From SZUA-318 sp964412015 (GTDB lineage Bacteria > Gemmatimonadota > Gemmatimonadetes > Longimicrobiales > Gaopeijiaceae), in contig CAYPMO010000005.1 in NCBI GenBank assembly GCA_964412015.1, positions 1 to 64,000 of the forward strand: a stretch of 64,000 bases of DNA, written 5' to 3'. The stretch's first letter is position 1. Every line of letters begins with the position of its first letter. Shown here piece by piece: positions 42,908 through 51,692 of the stretch. The translations under genes were made by a program, and so were the position numbers. Below the pieces are notes generated by a model, which saw nothing but the letters and a program-made list of their open reading frames with translations, ran no database searches and had not been told where the DNA came from.

Positions 42908-44794
42908 TCAGGGGGGGCCCGAAGCGGAATCCGTCGGAGAGGCGCCAAGCAGGGCCGCCCACAGCGAGTCCACCTGACGCCGCGCGCTCCGGGTCGTGGT
43001 CTTCGCGAGCGCTGAGTCGAGCGCCGCCTCCGCGGCGACCGTGTCCCCCGACCAGGCCTCGAGGTACGCGAGCGACACCCATTGCTGCCAGTAGTCCCCC
43101 TCCCCCTGCGCGATCGCGCCCTTGCGCGCTTCGGCGGCCTCTTCCCAGCGCTCCTGCTGCGTCAGGGCCCAGGCCAACAGGTGGTGGCGTACCGCGTCCT
43201 GGTCGTCGAGCGCGAGCGCCGCCCGGCAGTACCGCTCCGTCTCGCGGGGGTCTCCACGCTCCGAGGCGACCACCGCCAGGAGGCCCGGCGCGACGGAGAA
43301 CTCGGGATACTCGCGCCACGAGTACAGGAGCAGCCGTTCGGCCGCCTCGTAGTACTCGGCGGCGATGAGCTTCTTGGAGATCTCGGTGATCAACTGGTAG
43401 TGGGGACCGAGGATGTCGATCGCCGCCCGGTACGAGACCAGGCCCTGCTCGGGCCGACCCCTCTGGAAGAAGAGATCGCCGAGGACCCACTGGGAGCGTC
43501 CCGAGTGGGGGTAGTCCTCGATCATCGTCCCGAAGACGGTGAGGTTGTCCCGCCAGGTCGGGGTGCGGTCCCACGCGCGCCATCCCATGAGCGCCACGAC
43601 GACGGCCGTGATCCCCCACGCGAGCCGGGCGCGGCGTCGGGACAGCCTGACCAGGGCCCATCCCAGTGCCGCGACGTAGCCCACGGACGGCAGATAGAGC
43701 GTGCGCTCGGCGAGGAGCACCCCGGCCAGGAAGAACACGTTCGACACCGGGGAGACCGTGATCAGGAACCAGACCACGCCGAACCCGACCACCCGGGCGG
43801 TGTCCCGCTCCTTCGACAGGGGCCCGCGCCGCCAGGCGACGAGCGAGCCGACGAGGATCCCGAGCGCGAGGACCGCGCCTACCGTGTTGGCCGCGTTCCA
43901 ACCCAGCGAGATCGGGATGACGTTCGGCGAGTAGTCCGACGACAGATCCATCGGGAAGACCAGGAGCCGCACGTAGTGGCTCCAGATCTCGGCGAGCGTC
44001 CAGATCCGGGGGATCTCCGCGAGCAGGTCCGCGCCGAGGGGCCCGAAGGGATGCGCGATGCTGCCGAGGACGCGGAAGCGCGCCCCCAACATCACGGCGG
44101 CGACCCCGGCGAGCACCGCGTAGAGGCGCCAACGGTCCCGCAGGTACGCGGGTAGCTCCGTAGGCCCGAGCCTCGTCCTGGCCGCGTCCAGGAGGAAGAG
44201 GACGGCGGGGAGCGTCACCGCGCTCTCCTTGCCGCCGAACGCGAGCGCGTAGACGGCTCCGATGGTCAGCGCCCGGGGCCATCCGGTTCCGGTCGGGCCG
44301 CGCACATGGACCAGGCACGCCAGAAGGTAGAGCACGGCGGGCAGGACCTCGGCGATCCCGATCACGTTGGCGACCGCCTCCACGTGGACGGGGTGGACGG
44401 CGAAGACCAGGCCCGCCACGAACGCCGCGGCGAGCGGAAGGAGCTCCGCCAGGAGGAGGACGACCAGCGCGGTCGCGAGCGCGTGGGCCGCGACGTTCAC
44501 GCCGTGGTAGAGCGTGGGATTCTCGCCGGCGACGGCGTACTGGAGCCCGAGGAGCAGCGTCGTGGTCGGGCGCCACAGCCCGAGCTGCTCGCCATAGCGC
44601 CCCGGCCAATACGGGTGGATCAGCGCCCCCGGGATCGAATCGAGGGACTGGATTCCCGTGTTCTCGCTGATGATGTGGACGTCGTCGTACGCGAAGTCGT
44701 TGCCGAGGGAGTTCGCGTACGCGAGCGCTCCGAGCGCCGCGGTGAGGACCGCGGCGGCCCGCGCGGAGACGAGCGGCGACTCGAAGAGCTTCAC
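42908..44794 (-). CDS. TMTC-like GT-C glycosyltransferase with TPR repeats (copy 1)
   Basis: 628-residue multi-pass membrane protein with a TMTC/DUF1736-like plan. The first periplasmic loop has the acidic pair (NDFAYDDVHII, about residues 32-42) that in GT-C enzymes binds the lipid-linked sugar. Further marks are HPVHVEAVANVIG, LRLLVFPMDLSSDYSPN and LLAERTLYLPSVGY. About 11 TM helices are followed by a soluble region with TPR units (WVLGDLFFQRGRPEQGLVSYRAAI and later). Animal TMTC proteins O-mannosylate cadherin-type domains from dolichyl-phosphate-mannose. It overlaps copy 2 by four bases (GTGA). Confidence 0.83.
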   Translation of the reverse strand: MKLFESPLVSARAAAVLTAALGALAYANSLGNDFAYDDVHIISENTGIQSLDSIPGALIHPYWPGRYGEQLGLWRPTTTLLLGLQYAVAGENPTLYHGVNVAAHALATALVVLLLAELLPLAAAFVAGLVFAVHPVHVEAVANVIGIAEVLPAVLYLLACLVHVRGPTGTGWPRALTIGAVYALAFGGKESAVTLPAVLFLLDAARTRLGPTELPAYLRDRWRLYAVLAGVAAVMLGARFRVLGSIAHPFGPLGADLLAEIPRIWTLAEIWSHYVRLLVFPMDLSSDYSPNVIPISLGWNAANTVGAVLALGILVGSLVAWRRGPLSKERDTARVVGFGVVWFLITVSPVSNVFFLAGVLLAERTLYLPSVGYVAALGWALVRLSRRRARLAWGITAVVVALMGWRAWDRTPTWRDNLTVFGTMIEDYPHSGRSQWVLGDLFFQRGRPEQGLVSYRAAIDILGPHYQLITEISKKLIAAEYYEAAERLLLYSWREYPEFSVAPGLLAVVASERGDPRETERYCRAALALDDQDAVRHHLLAWALTQQERWEEAAEARKGAIAQGEGDYWQQWVSLAYLEAWSGDTVAAEAALDSALAKTTTRSARRQVDSLWAALLGASPTDSASGPP

Positions 44795-46596
44795 CGGGAG
44801 CCTCCTGGACGGGCCCCGTCGGACGCGACCTCGATCTCCCGGGATCGGGCGCGGGCGGCCTCGGCCTCGCCGACCCGCCCCATCGCCTCGAGGAGGTCCG
44901 CCAGACGTGTCCAGTTCCTGGCCGACCCGGAGTCACGGCCGAGGGCGGCCAGGCGGGCACGGGTCGCCGCCTCCAGGTCTCCCTTCGCGACGTACGCCTC
45001 CGAGACCAGGGCCCACAGCTCGGCATCCGAGCCCGCCCGCGCGAGCCCATCCAGCGCGGCGCGATGCGCCTCCCTGCCCCTCCCCTGCCGGAGGTGCAAC
45101 TCGGCGAGGGCGCGCCAGGCGGTCGGGTCGTCCGGTCGGAGCTCCACCGCACGCCCGAGGAGCGACGCGGCGGTCGCGGACTCGCCGGCACGGCCGAAGA
45201 ACCGGGAGGCATCCACCAGGAAGCCATAACGGTTGGGTTGGAGCGCGAGGACCGTGCGCCACAGCTCGGCCGCCTCCCGCCTCTCGCCCACCCGGTCCAG
45301 CCCTTGCGCGCGGGCCCTCAACGCGACCGCCGATTCGGGGTGCTCCAAGGCCAGCGTGTTCATCACGGTATACGTGTCGAACCAGGTAGGATTCCTCGAC
45401 ACGGTGCGCGTGAACAGGGCGGCGAGCGCCGCGGTCGCGATCACTGGAGCGCTTCGCTTCAGCCCTCCACGGGACGTTCCCTCCACCCAGCGCCACCCCG
45501 CCGCGACCACCAGGCTCGCGCCCACCGACGGCAGGTAGAGCGTCCGCTCGCCCAGGAGCAGCCCGGCCGGAAAGAGGAGGTTCGAGACCGGCAGCACGGT
45601 CACGAAGAGCCACGCGATCCCCGCGCTCGCCGACGGCGCCCGCCGCCGGAACACCCACGCGAGGACCGCGAGCCCGGCGAGGACGAACGCGCCCGTCACG
45701 ACGGTCGCGTCCACACCCCGCGGCACCAGGAGGACCGCCGGCCCGTAGTCCGCCGACAGGGACAGCGGGAACGCCAGCAGACGCACGTACTCGGGCCACA
45801 GGGTGAGGGCGGTGAGGATCCGGCGCAGGGTCGTGAGGCCCAGGAGCTCGGGCGCGGCGGCCCCTCCCGTGACGGTGCCGAGCACGGAAGCCCGCACGAC
45901 CAGGTAAGCGGCGAGCACGCCGGCGAGAGCCATCCAGAGGGGGACTTCCCTGCGCAGCCGCGTCAGGAGCGCCTCGCGGGACGTGCGCGCCAGCTCCACG
46001 ACGAGCAGCGCCGCGGGGAGCATCACGGCTCCTTCCTTGGACCCGAGACCGAGGAGGTAGAGCCCGGACACGACCGCCACCCGGAGCCCGCGGCGGCGCT
46101 CACCGGCCAACCGAGGGTGCAGGTACGCGACACAGGCGGCCACCACGGCGAGGGCCGCGTAGATCTCGCTCCTGCCCACGACGTTGGCCACCGCCTCGAC
46201 GTGCACGGGGTGCACCGCGAAGAACGCCGCGCCCACGAAGGCCGCGCCCAGCGGAACCAGGAACGCCAGGAGGCGCAGGACGGCCAGGGTGGCCAGCGCG
46301 TGTCCCAGGACGTTGACCGCGTGGAATCCCACCGGGGAACCTCCCCAGAGGCGCCACTCCGCGGCGAAAGTCGCCACGGTAACGGGCCGATACAGACCCG
46401 CGCCCTCGCGGGCCCCGTACCAGTAGGGACCCAGGAGCGCCTCGCCGAGACGCCCTTCCGTGACGACAGGATTCACCACCAGGATCAGATCGTCGTCGAA
46501 CGCGAACCCGTTCCCGAGGGCGTTCAGGTAGGACGCCAGCGCCAGCAAGAAGACGTACGCGGCCGCCCGGGTCGGCGTGAGCGAGGGCAGCGACAA
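44791..46596 (-). CDS. TMTC-like GT-C glycosyltransferase with TPR repeats (copy 2)
   Basis: 601-residue paralogue of the following gene. The acidic loop reads NGFAFDDDLILVVNP, and HPVHVEAVANVVGRSEI, RLLAFPLSLSADYGPAV and LLLGERTLYLPSVGAS match copy 1. The C-terminal third consists of TPR units (RARAQGLDRVGERREAAELWRTVL, WRALAELHLRQGRGREAHRAAL). It starts four bases after the GT2 gene, so the GT2, copy 2 and copy 1 form one operon. The most likely donor is a polyprenyl-phosphate sugar made by that GT2; acceptor proteins are unknown. Confidence 0.83.
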   Translation of the reverse strand: MSLPSLTPTRAAAYVFLLALASYLNALGNGFAFDDDLILVVNPVVTEGRLGEALLGPYWYGAREGAGLYRPVTVATFAAEWRLWGGSPVGFHAVNVLGHALATLAVLRLLAFLVPLGAAFVGAAFFAVHPVHVEAVANVVGRSEIYAALAVVAACVAYLHPRLAGERRRGLRVAVVSGLYLLGLGSKEGAVMLPAALLVVELARTSREALLTRLRREVPLWMALAGVLAAYLVVRASVLGTVTGGAAAPELLGLTTLRRILTALTLWPEYVRLLAFPLSLSADYGPAVLLVPRGVDATVVTGAFVLAGLAVLAWVFRRRAPSASAGIAWLFVTVLPVSNLLFPAGLLLGERTLYLPSVGASLVVAAGWRWVEGTSRGGLKRSAPVIATAALAALFTRTVSRNPTWFDTYTVMNTLALEHPESAVALRARAQGLDRVGERREAAELWRTVLALQPNRYGFLVDASRFFGRAGESATAASLLGRAVELRPDDPTAWRALAELHLRQGRGREAHRAALDGLARAGSDAELWALVSEAYVAKGDLEAATRARLAALGRDSGSARNWTRLADLLEAMGRVGEAEAARARSREIEVASDGARPGGSR

Positions 46597-46600
46597 GAAC

Positions 46601-47431
46601 CTACGACTCCATCTCGGCGTCGGCCCGCCCGGGGGCCTCCCACGCCGGCACGGCCGGCGGCAGCCAGAGCGACGCGCGCGGCGGGAGGACGTTGTACTTC
46701 ACGATGGCCCACAGGGCCGACACTCCGTCCTTCCACCCGATCTTCTTGCCCTCCGCGTATGAGCGCCCGTGGTAGCTGATGGGGAGCTCGTAAATGCGGG
46801 CGCCCGCCTGGGCGAGCCGCGCGGTGAGCTCGGGCTCGATCCCGAACCGGTCCGCGGAAAGCGGAAGGGACTGGAGAAGCTCGCGGCGCACCATCTTGTA
46901 GCACGTCTCCATGTCCGTGAGGTTCACGTCGGTGAACATGTTGGACAGGAGCGTGAGAAGCCGGTTCCCCACCGAGTGCCAGAAGAGCAGAACGCGGTGG
47001 GGTCCACCGAGGAAGCGTGATCCGTAGACGGCGTCCGCCTTCCCGGAGAGGATGGGCTCGAGGAGGAGGGGGAATTCGGCCGGGTCGTACTCGAGATCCG
47101 CGTCCTGCACGACGACCACGTCTCCCGTAGCCCGCGCGAATCCCGTGCGCAGCGCGGCGCCCTTGCCTGCGTTGCGCTCATGGAGGACGAGCTGGTCCAC
47201 AAGGCCCTCCTCCTTCAACCGGGGAAGCAGGTCCCGCGATCCGTCCGTGGAGCCGTCGTCCACGACGATGATCTCGCTCCTCAACCGCACCTCCCGCACC
47301 TTGCGCAGGAGGTTCTCGATGGTGGAGACCTCGTTGTAGCAGGGGACCACCACCGACAGGATCACGTGGTCCCACGGCAGCGCGGGGTCCAGCCCGGCCG
47401 GCTTGAAGCGCCTCATCTCGAACCCGTGCAT
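46601..47431 (-). CDS. GT2 glycosyltransferase, polyprenol-phosphate mannose/glucose synthase-like
   Basis: 276-residue GT2 enzyme of the DPM1/DpgS type. SVVVPCYNEVSTIENLLRKVREV, EIIVVDDGSTDGS, the metal-binding VVVQDADLEYDP, GSRFLGG and the central NRLLTLLSNMFTDVNLTDMETCYKM are typical. There is no C-terminal TM pair, so the product is probably membrane-associated. AAAGGACG seven bases upstream supports the ATG. It follows the response regulator by 13 bp. In the pathway it would charge polyprenyl phosphate for the two GT-C enzymes encoded next. Confidence 0.88.
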   Translation of the reverse strand: MHGFEMRRFKPAGLDPALPWDHVILSVVVPCYNEVSTIENLLRKVREVRLRSEIIVVDDGSTDGSRDLLPRLKEEGLVDQLVLHERNAGKGAALRTGFARATGDVVVVQDADLEYDPAEFPLLLEPILSGKADAVYGSRFLGGPHRVLLFWHSVGNRLLTLLSNMFTDVNLTDMETCYKMVRRELLQSLPLSADRFGIEPELTARLAQAGARIYELPISYHGRSYAEGKKIGWKDGVSALWAIVKYNVLPPRASLWLPPAVPAWEAPGRADAEMES

Positions 47432-47444
47432 TCGTCGTCCTTTC

Positions 47445-48812
47445 TCACTCGGCCAGCCCGTACCGGTTGAGCTTCCGGTACAGTGTGGAGGGGTCGATCC
47501 CCAGCACTTCCGCGGCTCGCGTCTTGTTTCCGCCCTCCGCCTGGAGAACCCACTGGATGTACGCCCGCTCGACGACCTCCATCGTGGGGTTGGGCGGCGG
47601 CGCCACACCCACGAGCCTGGCCTCCGGTCGGCGCCGTACCCCCTCCGGGAGATGGGTCGGCTCGATGGCTCCGCCCTGGGCCACGACCGCCGCCCGCTCG
47701 AGCGCGTTCTCCAACTCGCGGACGTTGCCGGGCCAGTCGTACGACCGCAGGACCTCCAGGGTCTCGGCGGAGAGCGCGCGCGGCTGTCCTCCCTCGCGTT
47801 CGGCGAGCCGCTCGAGAAAGTGCCCGGCCAGCAGCTCCACGTCCTCCCGCCGCTCCCGCAGCGGGGGAAGCCTGAGCTGGATGACGTTCAGCCGATAGTA
47901 CAGGTCGCTCCGGAACGCCCCCTTGCGGATTTCTTCCTCCAGGTCCCGGTTCGTCGCGGCGATGATGCGCACGTCCACGGACCGGACCTCGGTGGATCCC
48001 ACCGGTGTGACTTCCCGCTCCTGGATCGCGCGGAGGAGCTTCACCTGGGTCGCCGCCGTCATCTCGCCGATCTCGTCGAGGAAGAGCGTGCCGCCGCTCG
48101 CCGCCACGAGGAGCCCCTCCCTATCCTTCACGGCTCCGGTGAACGCTCCCTTGAGGTGGCCGAACAACTCGCTCTCCAGCAGGCTCTCCGGGAGCGCGCC
48201 GCAGTTGATCGAGAAGAACGGCCGCTCGGCGCGCTCCGAGAGGCGATGGATGTAGCGCGCCACCACCTCTTTGCCCGTGCCGCTCTCCCCGGAGAGGAGC
48301 ACCGTGGAGTCCGTCGGCGCGACGGTCTCGGCCAGCGTGAGCACGTCGAGGAACGGCGGGCTGGTCCCCACCGGACGCCCGCTCACGGAGCGATCACGGC
48401 GCCCGATCTCCCTCTTGAGCCTCTTGTTCTCCACCTTGAGCTGCCGCGTCTCCGCGGCCCGCCGGCAGACGGCGAGGAGCTCGTCGTTCGAGAAAGGCTT
48501 CTGGATGTAGTGGTACGCACCCTCGTTGACCGCTCGCATCGCGGACTGGAGGGAGGCCTGAGCGGTCATGAGGATCACCGGAAGCTCCGGGTCCACCTTC
48601 TTGGCGCGATGGAGGACCTCGAGGCCGTCCGCGCCGGGCATGCGGATATCGCTGAGCACCAGGTCGGGCTTCTCCTTCTCGAGGGCCTCCAGCGCCAGCG
48701 GTCCGGAGCCGGCCACCGCGACGTCGAACCCTTCGCTCCGGAAGAGGATCTGGAGCGTGTCCAGGATCCCCGCCTCGTCGTCCACGACGAGGATCTTCAC
48801 CCTGTCCTTCAC
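47445..48812 (-). CDS. Sigma-54-dependent response regulator heading the glycosyltransferase genes
   Basis: NtrC-class regulator (455 residues), the second complete two-component activator in the window. Receiver: ILVVDDE with phospho-acceptor D55 (LSDIRMPG) and Lys in YIQKPF. AAA+: Walker A GESGTGKE, GAFTGA, LFLDEIGEM. Fis-type HTH: GGNKTRAAEVLGIDPSTLYRKLNRYGL. It overlaps the kinase stop by four bases and is 13 bp ahead of the GT2 gene, so it may control the glycosylation genes or itself. It resembles PilR closely, yet the HTH and receiver differ, and a separate target set is likely. Confidence 0.93.
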   Translation of the reverse strand: MKDRVKILVVDDEAGILDTLQILFRSEGFDVAVAGSGPLALEALEKEKPDLVLSDIRMPGADGLEVLHRAKKVDPELPVILMTAQASLQSAMRAVNEGAYHYIQKPFSNDELLAVCRRAAETRQLKVENKRLKREIGRRDRSVSGRPVGTSPPFLDVLTLAETVAPTDSTVLLSGESGTGKEVVARYIHRLSERAERPFFSINCGALPESLLESELFGHLKGAFTGAVKDREGLLVAASGGTLFLDEIGEMTAATQVKLLRAIQEREVTPVGSTEVRSVDVRIIAATNRDLEEEIRKGAFRSDLYYRLNVIQLRLPPLRERREDVELLAGHFLERLAEREGGQPRALSAETLEVLRSYDWPGNVRELENALERAAVVAQGGAIEPTHLPEGVRRRPEARLVGVAPPPNPTMEVVERAYIQWVLQAEGGNKTRAAEVLGIDPSTLYRKLNRYGLAE

Positions 48813-50488
48813 GCGACCTCCTCTCCCGCGCCATCCTGGGATGCCGGGAGGTAGATGACGAATTTCGCGCCGCCCTCCTCACTGGGATCCACGAAGATGC
48901 TCCCGTCGTGCGCCTCCACCGCACGGTAGACCACCGCGAGCCCGAGCCCGGAGCCACCCTCCCGGGTCGTGAAGAACGGGTCGAAGATCCGGTCGACCAC
49001 CTCCGGATCCACGCCGGGCCCCGAATCGGCCACCGAGATCGCCACCGTTCGGCGGATACGTGTGCCCCGGGCGTACGGCCGCCCGGAGAGGTCCTCGAGG
49101 GAGACCCAGACGCGCCCGCCCGGGCCCGCGAACTGGGTGGCATTCAGGAGAAGGTTGAAGAGCGCGCGGTGGAGAAGATCGGGGTCTCCCGAGATCCGCA
49201 CACGGCTGTCCGTCTCGTCGAAGGACACCGCGACACCTTCGGCCTCGGGGTGCTGGCGGATCAGCGTGACGCAGTCCCGCACCACGGCCCCGAGGTCGAC
49301 CGGCTCGCGGGTGGAGAGACGGAGCCCCGTGTAGTCGAGGAACTCCGAGAGCAGCCGGCTCAGCCGGTCCGACTCGTTCATCACGAGCCGCTCGAGCGTG
49401 AGCCGGTCCGCCGCGGCCACGGTCGGGCGGGAGAGCTGCTCCACGGCGCTCCGGATCGAGGCGAGGGGATTCTTGATCTCGTGGGCGAGCGAAGCGGACA
49501 GCGCCGCCACGGCCTCCAGGCGCTCGGCCCTGCGGTTCAGTCCCTCGATGAGCTCCAGGTCCGTGATGTCCTGGAAGATCGCCGTGGCCGACGGTGCCGC
49601 TCCTTCCCCGCGCTCGAGGACCGCCGTCGAGATCCCCAGCCGGAGCGCACGTCCTTCCTTCACCCTGGTGGTCCGGTAGCGATCCACCGAGGTGCCCTCG
49701 TTGAGCGCGCGCAGGAGCACGCGGCCCATGCCCGGCGCCCTCCGCTCGACCTCGCTCACCACTTCCCGACCCATCCACTCCGCGGCGGAGATTCCCAGCA
49801 GCGTTTCCGCCGCCGGGTTCGCGTACGCGAGGCGTCCGTCGGCATCCACCGTGACGACCCCCGTGGACAGCGTCGCGAGGATGTCGCCCGTGTCGAGGCG
49901 GAGCTGGCGCAACTCGGACTCGACGGCGCCCAGGGCCTGGCCGGCCCGCCGGAGCCGGTCGCCCACCAGTCCGGTGAGGACGGCCACGAGCGTGAAGAGG
50001 CCGATCTGGAGCCCCACGTCCAGGCGGAATGCGCCCTGGTACCCCCACACCAGGTCCGCGAAGTACACCATGCTCGCGAGCGCCCCGATGAGGACGCCCC
50101 CCGGGAGGGGCAGGAGGAGGGCCCCGGCGCTCACGACCAGGATGTAGAGAGGAGCAAAGCTCGACCCGGGGCCGCCGGTGACGTGCACGACCCCCGTGAC
50201 CAGGAGGACGTCGAGAACGACCTGGAGGTACAGGAAGTCCTTACGCGGCGGCCGCTCGAGGACGTGCGAGTACCAGAACGACACCGCGGTGATCCCGTAC
50301 GCGGCCAGGAACATCACGATGACGATCCGCGTGTCCTGGGGGCGCGCGGTGGTCCAAGCGTAGAGGGCGGCCGCGAGGATGCCGGTGACCAGCATCAACC
50401 GCCCGAGGTAGATCCACCGGAGGAGGTCGTTGCGGCTGAAGAGCTGACCGGAGGTCGGCGGCGCCGCCCCCTCGGGTATGCGGACCAC
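48809..50488 (-). CDS. Membrane sensor histidine kinase with PAS domain (PilS/AtoS-like)
   Basis: Kinase partner of the preceding regulator. About six TM helices (LGRLMLVTGILAAALYAW to GLQIGLFTLVAVLTGLVG) precede a PAS domain (LATLSTGVVTVDADGRLAYANPAAETLLG). The HisKA box is SLAHEIKNPLASIR and the HATPase boxes are LFNLLLNATQFAG, VADSGPGVDPEV and FFTTREGGSGLGLAVV. The six-TM plan is closer to proteobacterial PilS than the kinase at 40350. The frame is open to a TTG at 50578, but that TTG lies inside a 12-bp inverted repeat; I prefer the GTG at 50486-50488 with AAGG upstream. The exact start is uncertain. Confidence 0.9.
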   Translation of the reverse strand: MVRIPEGAAPPTSGQLFSRNDLLRWIYLGRLMLVTGILAAALYAWTTARPQDTRIVIVMFLAAYGITAVSFWYSHVLERPPRKDFLYLQVVLDVLLVTGVVHVTGGPGSSFAPLYILVVSAGALLLPLPGGVLIGALASMVYFADLVWGYQGAFRLDVGLQIGLFTLVAVLTGLVGDRLRRAGQALGAVESELRQLRLDTGDILATLSTGVVTVDADGRLAYANPAAETLLGISAAEWMGREVVSEVERRAPGMGRVLLRALNEGTSVDRYRTTRVKEGRALRLGISTAVLERGEGAAPSATAIFQDITDLELIEGLNRRAERLEAVAALSASLAHEIKNPLASIRSAVEQLSRPTVAAADRLTLERLVMNESDRLSRLLSEFLDYTGLRLSTREPVDLGAVVRDCVTLIRQHPEAEGVAVSFDETDSRVRISGDPDLLHRALFNLLLNATQFAGPGGRVWVSLEDLSGRPYARGTRIRRTVAISVADSGPGVDPEVVDRIFDPFFTTREGGSGLGLAVVYRAVEAHDGSIFVDPSEEGGAKFVIYLPASQDGAGEEVA

Positions 50489-50574
50489 GGCGGCCTTGGC
50501 CTGAGGAGCCCACGGTGCGCACGGGCCGAGCGGCCCGTCACGCGGAGTGCTCTTCAAGGTACTACGAGGTCTTT

Positions 50575-50607
50575 GCAATCTGCAAGGGTCCGCATCTTGC
50601 AGATTGC
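50575..50607. promoter_or_regulatory. Perfect 12-bp inverted repeat upstream of the second sensor kinase
   Basis: GCAATCTGCAAG, a 9-base spacer, then CTTGCAGATTGC: a perfect 12-bp dyad with moderate GC content, 87 bases before the chosen kinase start. No T-run follows on either strand, so an operator is likelier than a terminator. It lies in the 167-bp gap after the LysM protein gene. Confidence 0.5.
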
Positions 50608-50655
50608 CACAAGGCCTCGAGGACCGCGCTCGACGAGAGCGGGGAATCGAGGGAG

Positions 50656-51498
50656 CTACCGGCCCAAGGGGACCTCGAGGACCTGACCGGCGAGGATCTT
50701 CGAGCCTCTGAGGTGGTTCCTGCTCCGCAGGTCCGCCACCGTCGTGCCGTGTGCGCGCGCGATGGTCCAGAGCGAGTCGCCGCGTCGCACCTTGTACGCG
50801 CTCACCGATGCCTCCGCTTCGTCCGTCGCGACCGTCGGCGCGCCGGACGTGGCGCGGGAGGTCGAGGCATCCGCGACCCGCGTCGAGCTCGCACTGGTCA
50901 GCCGGTCCACGTAGGCCTGGTACTGGCGGGGGAAGACCGCGATGTGGTAATGGGGCGGACGCAGCTCACGGGTCGCCTCGATGATGCCGGTCCGTTCCAG
51001 GTCCAGGAGCACCCGCTCGAGCCATCTCCGACAGCTCACCGTACGGCTGTACCGCACGTCGAGCGCCATGCCGGTCGGGTGTACCGAGCGGTCCGAGGCG
51101 TTGCGCGGCTGCGCGCTCGCCGGTCGGGTCAGGCTCGTCACGACCAGGCGCTCGCCGCACGCCGCGCGATACTGGCTCGCCAACCTCCTCACGAAGAGCT
51201 CGACCTCGGGACGGGCGTACGGATACGAAACCGCGTGGAGCTCGATGTCCTCGCTCGCTCGGACACGCACGAGCCAGCCGTTGTCCACGAACGTTCGGAT
51301 GCGCTTCCCGGTGGAGATGTACGTGAAGTCGTGCTCCCGGGCCACGCGGGTCTGTCGGTCCAGGGAGGCCGACGATCCCTTGAGGCTCTGGGCCTGGGAC
51401 ACGGTGGGCCGCACCAGCGCGGCGAGCAGGCAAAGCGAGCCGACGGCCAGGACGGCCAGCCGACGACGTTCATTCCGGTTCCTGGAAGCGCGGTTCAT
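50656..51498 (-). CDS. Exported M15-like (DUF5715-type) protein with a C-terminal LysM domain
   Basis: 280-residue cell-wall-associated protein. The ATG at 51496-51498 gives a signal peptide (NERRRLAVLAVGSLCLLAALVRPTVSQA). The middle domain carries SVHPTGMALDVRYS and PPHYHIAVF, the H-x6-D and HxH zinc-binding pattern of M15/VanY-type DD-peptidases. A Ser/Thr-rich linker leads to one LysM (YKVRRGDSLWTIARAHGTTVADLRSRNHL), which binds peptidoglycan. It is probably a murein hydrolase or a muramyl-binding relative. A GTG upstream at 51577 would add a non-signal leader and is less likely. Confidence 0.82.
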   Translation of the reverse strand: MNRASRNRNERRRLAVLAVGSLCLLAALVRPTVSQAQSLKGSSASLDRQTRVAREHDFTYISTGKRIRTFVDNGWLVRVRASEDIELHAVSYPYARPEVELFVRRLASQYRAACGERLVVTSLTRPASAQPRNASDRSVHPTGMALDVRYSRTVSCRRWLERVLLDLERTGIIEATRELRPPHYHIAVFPRQYQAYVDRLTSASSTRVADASTSRATSGAPTVATDEAEASVSAYKVRRGDSLWTIARAHGTTVADLRSRNHLRGSKILAGQVLEVPLGR

Positions 51499-51569
51499 CC
51501 GGTGCGGGAAGCTCGAAGTCCGATCCGCGGGGCCGGGGGAGGCCCCGTCGTCCGGGAATGAATAAACAT

Positions 51570-51624
51570 TTGACGTCACGGCCGCAACCCTGCTATCATA
51601 AATACTTGTCTATCAATAAGTTAA
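51570..51624. promoter_or_regulatory. Overlapping face-to-face promoter candidates in an A/T-rich patch
   Basis: Minus strand: TTAACT (51619-51624), 18 bases, TATGAT (51595-51600), pointing at the LysM protein gene. Plus strand: TTGACG (51570-51575), 18 bases, TATCAT (51594-51599), pointing into the antisense of sodA/sodB. The -10 boxes coincide. The gap 51499-51750 holds no gene I can support. Confidence 0.4.
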
Positions 51625-51692
51625 TGGCCTGACGCCGACCTGCTCGGCGGTTCAAATTCCGTGCGAATAGACGCCGGGAAGACGAGAACGGC

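Noticed and set aside
50575..50607. The 12-bp inverted repeat as a sigma-54 promoter or terminator
   Set aside because: GG and GC doublets are not ten bases apart in either direction, and no T-run follows the dyad on either strand.
51630..51680. A tRNA-like fragment (GGTTCAAATTCC) that might be an attachment site remnant
   Set aside because: The stem bases beside the loop do not pair as a T-arm and no acceptor or anticodon stem can be drawn; no integrase or mobile gene is adjacent.
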